From Zoroaster sp. YZ-2022 (taxonomy: Eukaryota; Echinodermata; Asteroidea; Forcipulatida; Zoroasteridae), in assembly GCA_029582265.1 (NCBI GenBank), contig CM055820.1, positions 16,202,485-16,266,484 of the forward strand: a stretch of DNA of 64,000 nt, in the 5' to 3' direction. The notes beneath the pieces were generated by a model. That model was not told the DNA's origin, ran no database searches, and saw only the letters and a program-made list of their open reading frames with translations. Made by a program: the position numbers and the translations under genes. Positions 60,341 through 64,000 of this stretch are shown here, piece by piece. Position 1 is the stretch's first letter. Every line of letters starts with the position of its first letter.

Positions 60341-60813
60341 ACATAGGAGCTAACTCATATCACTGAATGAAGGTGTGAATTTCTAGAAGACTAAAGAATC
60401 CATTCTCTCCAGCTAATCATGAGTGTTATTCGGTACAATCCACGTACAGGAAAGAGCCTGTGTCCTAGCTTTCTCTATGGTTGATGTGTACATAACACGG
60501 TGACTTAATTATCTGTTTTTCTTCTACGCTTTTCCTGCCTGTGTTTCTGTGCGTGTGAGCTGTCAAGCATCCAGGCCCGCTAGCCAACAGGAAGTACATA
60601 TCCAATATCCGCATGATATCCGTCGACACGGCTTCAGTATATGACAACCCAACATATCAAACGACAACTTCTGCTGCGAACAGGCTATTTCTTCTTGTGC
60701 TGCGTTGGTCACCGTTTACTTTACTAAAACGCTTCGACGTGATCTCAGTTGTATTGGACTATGATATTTTGGATTTATTCCATTTGGTCGACGAGATGAC
60801 TAAAGCGTACTAC

Positions 60814-60880
60814 ATGATGATGCGGTACACCGTGGCGAGTTTTGTGACTTGCGTCATTCTGATGACAGTCAACCCAACAG
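60814..60880 (+). CDS. Probable first coding exon with a signal peptide
   Basis: ATG at 60814 opens 22 codons (MMMRYTVASFVTCVILMTVN then PT) ending in phase 1 at ACAG|GTGAGT, a strong donor. A basic residue followed by a hydrophobic core matches a signal peptide, and phase-1 exit is typical of first exons of modular extracellular proteins. The frame is open upstream, so an earlier start is possible. The rest of the gene lies to the right, beyond a BEL/Pao element and probably outside the window. The product is unknown. Confidence 0.5.
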
Positions 60881-60942
60881 GTGAGTGTTAACAACGGATT
60901 ATGTTCAAAGAATTAACATGAGCTGTACTGTCCTCCTTAAGG

Positions 60943-61635
60943 TGTATCTAACCAAAATTAGACAGCCAGCCAAACTCCATTCAATAACGACATGGGAGTC
61001 AGGAAATAGCCTCCAAGCTCCAGTGTTTTATTGTAGCCACACAGGCATGACGTCGGTGATTAAGGAGTAAAACTGTAACAAACAATCAAAAAACTATAAT
61101 GACTAATAGGCATATGTGGCAATGACTAGATGCAACAATACACAAGAGATCCGTATCCATTAACCTCAAAGCATACACTAAAAATGGAAATGCTCAGAGG
61201 AACTATAACGAAAGGACACCCTAACTGCATTAACTTTCAGTACGTACAAGCAAACGATGCCTAGAATACTGCTAGCATTATCATAAAACATAGAAATCTA
61301 ACTACGAAGGTAAACCCAATGCATGTAACTAACGTGGCTGTACCATTAACCTGTTACCATATGTAGGCTTATACATGAACATTGTTTACATGAAAACTGA
61401 GACCAAAAATACACCTCTTATATAGCAAATAACGAGATAAGAAATATAATGAACTTACAGGCAATGCTTACGCAGGCGTTAAATAGGGAAGGCAGTTGGA
61501 AGGGTGAGATAAGTGAGGCACCAAAATGTGGAAACCGAACATAAAACTTTGTTTGTAAACTGTCTAAAGTGTGAATCAGAAATTATGACAACAGAGGGCG
61601 CTATTTAAGAAAAGTGGATGAACACATCCAGAATA
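60943..61635 (-). repeat. 3' LTR of the BEL/Pao retrotransposon (approximate limits)
   Basis: On the minus strand a purine-rich tract (GGCAGGCGGGGAG) precedes the LTR start near 61635. Within it are a TATA-like CTATATAAGAGG (about 61416) and AATAAA (about 61028), in the order expected for U3-R. The far end, near GATACA at 60943, is a guess, because the partner LTR is outside the window. The sequence AGAGGGCGCTATTTAA (plus strand, about 61591) also occurs at 53131. Confidence 0.45.
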
Positions 61636-61684
61636 CTCCCCGCCTGCCATCTTTAAGATGTCACTGTAAAAAATACACAAAAGT

Positions 61685-62260
61685 TCAGTCCTCGTTAGGT
61701 AGTAGGAGTATAACTTCCGAGATGGGTCTCACGAACTTCTTGATGGTGTCTTGGGCTGAGACTTTTACTTCTACCGTACGGACTTTCCCGTCGTCACTCG
61801 CGAAAGCAGAAGTGACCCGTGCCAGTGGCCACTCATTGCGGGCGACTTGTTTGTCTTTCAAGAGCACGAGATCTCCCTCTTGGAGGTTACGATGAGATTC
61901 CTTCCACTTCCGTCGGCTCTGCAAGGTAGGGAGATACTCGCGGTTCCAACGGGACCAGAACTTACTGGCTAGACTCTGCACCTGTCTCCACTGGCTCTTG
62001 AAAAGGTCTTTGTCGGTGAAGTCTCCGGGAGGAGCGGGAGCACCAAACTTCTGGGTAAGTAGCATCGCAGGTGTCAAAATGAATGGCGATTCAGGATCAG
62101 TGGATACTGGAATCAGAGGTCTGGCATTGATGATGGCTGTAACTTCGGCCAAGAAGGTGCACAGGACTTCATGCGAGAGGTGAGATGATTTGTTCTGCAG
62201 CAGTATGGAGTCAAGGATTCTCCGTGCTACTCCAATCATGCGCTCCCAAGCACCTCCCAT
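61685..62260 (-). pseudogene. pol: BEL/Pao integrase C-terminal fragment
   Basis: A 191-codon frame starting GGAWERMIGVARR, which holds the third (Glu) catalytic residue of the integrase core. It continues through INARPLIP, LTPAMLL and W-x-R-x-x-x-EYLPTLQSR to a C-terminal domain with LQEGDLVLLKD. It ends about 50 bp before the polypurine tract. The short segment between 62260 and 62308 continues upstream of this ATG in the same frame. Confidence 0.9.
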
Positions 62261-62307
62261 GTGTGAAGCATGAGGTGGGTTAAACTCCCATGTGCAACCT
62301 TGCTCGC

Positions 62308-63882
62308 TCAGGTAGCGGTGGATGCCTGTCCTCTGCTGCTGTTCCTTTCGAGTTTCAACTCATTACAGGCCCCAACAAAATTCGTTCCACAATCTGATCT
62401 TAGCTGTTTTGCTGGTCCACGGATAGCGAAGAACCTTCTGAGTGCGTTGATGCAACTTGACGTATCCATGGACTCTAGGACTTCGATGTGCACGGCTCTT
62501 GTGCTCATGCAAGTGAACAGCATTGCCCAGCGCTTGCTTTCAGCATGACCTCCTCTAGTGCGGCGTGCGATGACTGTCCAATGCCCAAAGACATCTAAAC
62601 CCACATATGTGAATGGTGGTGATGTGTTGAGTCTCTCGGGTGGTAAATCTGCCATCTTCTGTTCTTCCATTTTCCCACGAAGCTTCTTGCATATGACACA
62701 CTTATGTAGGATAGAGTTGATGAGCCTCTTACCACCAACAATCCATAGGCCTGATGCTCTGATGGCCCCTTCAGTAAAGTGGCGGCCTTGGTGTTTCACC
62801 TGCTCATGGTAGTGTCGTGCTAGCAGTGTAGAAACGTGATGGTGTCCTGGTAGGATAATGGGATTCTTCTCATCATTGTCCAGCTGTGCATGCTTGAGAC
62901 GACCTCCCACTCTGATGAATCCATCTTCCACAATAGGACTCGGCTTCGCGAGTGAACTGGTGTTCGGAACATCTCTCTTCTGGTTGAGGGCAGTGAACTC
63001 CTCTGAGTAAACCTTTCTTTGGACTGACTTGATGATGACACCTTTCGCTTGAGCCAACTCATCAGGAGTATGGGATTTGTCGCATTTATGCCAACCACTG
63101 CATTCAGTCGACTGGCTTGCTGAGTCCATCTTGTGAGAGCGAGCAACATGGATGAGGAGAGTAACTCCTCTCAGAAGTGAGTTCCATGTCGAGAAGCATT
63201 CAAAGCGTTCCGGTGTAAGCTCTTTTGCTTTGGTCTGGGTGGCGAAACTTGTCACCTGGGGACGGATGTCTACGTCTAGTTCTGGATCAACTAGGTTGAA
63301 GGGAGCTTGTTTCTCCGTAGAAGCTTGGTCCAGTTTATAAAGAAAGGGCGGTCCTGTGAACCATGACGTACTTGTAAGCTGGGATGCTGGAACTCCCCTT
63401 GAAGCGTGATCAGCAGGGTTGTGCTCTGTTGGCACATAGTGCCACTGATCCGGTCGTGTCGACTGTCGGATGCGCTGGACTCTGTTGTGCACATACACAT
63501 AAAAACGTTTGGTTTCGTTGTATATGTACCCGAGGACAACTTTACTGTCACAGTAGAAATTCACAGCTTCCGGTTTGAGGTCAATTTCATCTAGGATGAG
63601 CTCTGCCATCTCTACCGCTAATACCGCACCACATAGTTCCAGGCGTGGAATAGTAGGTTCAGACTGAGGAGCAAGCTTAGCTTTTCCCAGGATGAAGCCC
63701 ACCGTAGTTTGTCCATTCTCATCGATGGTTCGGAGATAAGCCACTGCAGCAATGGCTTTGGCGGACGCATCTGAGAACACACACAACTCGGTATACTGAA
63801 CTTTGATGAGGATTTTGAAGCATAGGTGCGCGGGATATGAAGCTGCTCCAACACCTGAAGGGAATCCCTCCATGCTTCCCAT
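62308..63882 (-). pseudogene. pol: BEL/Pao pol fragment: RNase H and integrase
   Basis: A 524-codon frame. RNase H acidic residues are visible in VFSDASAK, PRLELCG, FYCDSKVV and NPADHASRG. The integrase zinc-binding part has HYHEQVKHQGRHF and CVICKKLRG. Two of the three catalytic acidic residues are in YVGLDVFG and RSDCGTNFVG. The frame ends in a stop shortly after, while the third catalytic residue is in the next frame at 61685-62260. Its first about 20 codons are out of frame with the true upstream coding, which lies in another frame (FDPLGLVAPV...) up to about 63820. Confidence 0.9.
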
Positions 63883-64000
63883 TCTTTCAGCTTTTCCTCA
63901 GGGAGTGGTGTATCCCAGCTGCCAGTGTCGGTAGTGAGTTGCCGCAGTATAGCTCTGCCTTGTACAGTAACTGGAGCTACAAGGCCTAGAGGGTCGAAAA

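Larger units (their letters stand above)
61636..64000 (-). mobile_element. BEL/Pao LTR retrotransposon, pol 3' part
   Basis: From right to left the minus strand shows the end of the reverse transcriptase-connection region, RNase H, and integrase with a zinc-binding N-terminus and catalytic core. The domain order and sequence style fit BEL/Pao. The coding region is broken by at least two frame changes (near 63820 and 62310-62350), so the copy is not autonomous as assembled, though either could be an assembly error. Gag, protease and most of RT lie outside the window. It is antisense to the putative gene starting at 60814. Confidence 0.9.

Overview
The window is from an animal genome: long AT-rich introns, GT-AG splicing, tRNA-derived SINEs, dense families of short inverted-repeat transposons and several minisatellites. 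The only well-resolved host gene is a receptor tyrosine kinase of the Tie (TIE1/TEK) family. Its single-gene Tie character and the repeat types suggest an invertebrate deuterostome, with an echinoderm as my leading guess. The species cannot be fixed from the sequence.

Layout. 0.4-0.6 kb holds a probable exon on the minus strand of a Ser/Arg-rich protein, possibly with its CpG-rich promoter near 2.2-2.5 kb. 3.0-12.2 kb is repeat territory: five clusters of a degenerate GAGTTGTC minisatellite, a terminal-inverted-repeat transposon split by a degraded non-LTR retrotransposon, and two copies of a hAT-like MITE. 13-16.4 kb has weak possible exons, a palindromic MITE and a 500-N gap (15661-16160).

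16446-41212 (+) carries 17 consecutive exons, all with GT-AG borders and matching phases. They encode one Ig domain, four fibronectin type III domains, a stalk, a transmembrane helix, a Ser-Pro-rich juxtamembrane segment, a complete tyrosine kinase domain and a short C-tail. The 5' exons (signal peptide, further Ig and EGF modules expected for Tie) are missing, perhaps in the gap or upstream. The introns hold at least six MITE families, SINEs and a 39-copy 44-bp minisatellite. A second minisatellite (22 bp, about 29 copies) begins inside the last exon, supplies the stop codon and forms much of the 3'UTR. A poly(A) signal lies at 42252.

42.3-60 kb has no convincing host gene. It contains hAT MITEs with 8-bp target duplications (one carrying seven identical 40-bp repeats), an 88-bp near-perfect palindrome, a decayed PIF/Harbinger transposon, hammerhead-like retroelement motifs, SINEs and more MITE copies. 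At 60814-60880 (+) a phase-1 signal-peptide exon looks like the start of another secreted or membrane protein gene. A BEL/Pao LTR retrotransposon on the minus strand (about 60943 to beyond the window end) lies just downstream, in what would be its first intron. Its pol is frameshifted.

The main biological story is a Tie receptor gene being remodelled by mobile DNA: element ends seeding minisatellites, direct repeats around a domain-encoding exon, inverted repeats around kinase exons, and a satellite that has taken over the stop codon.
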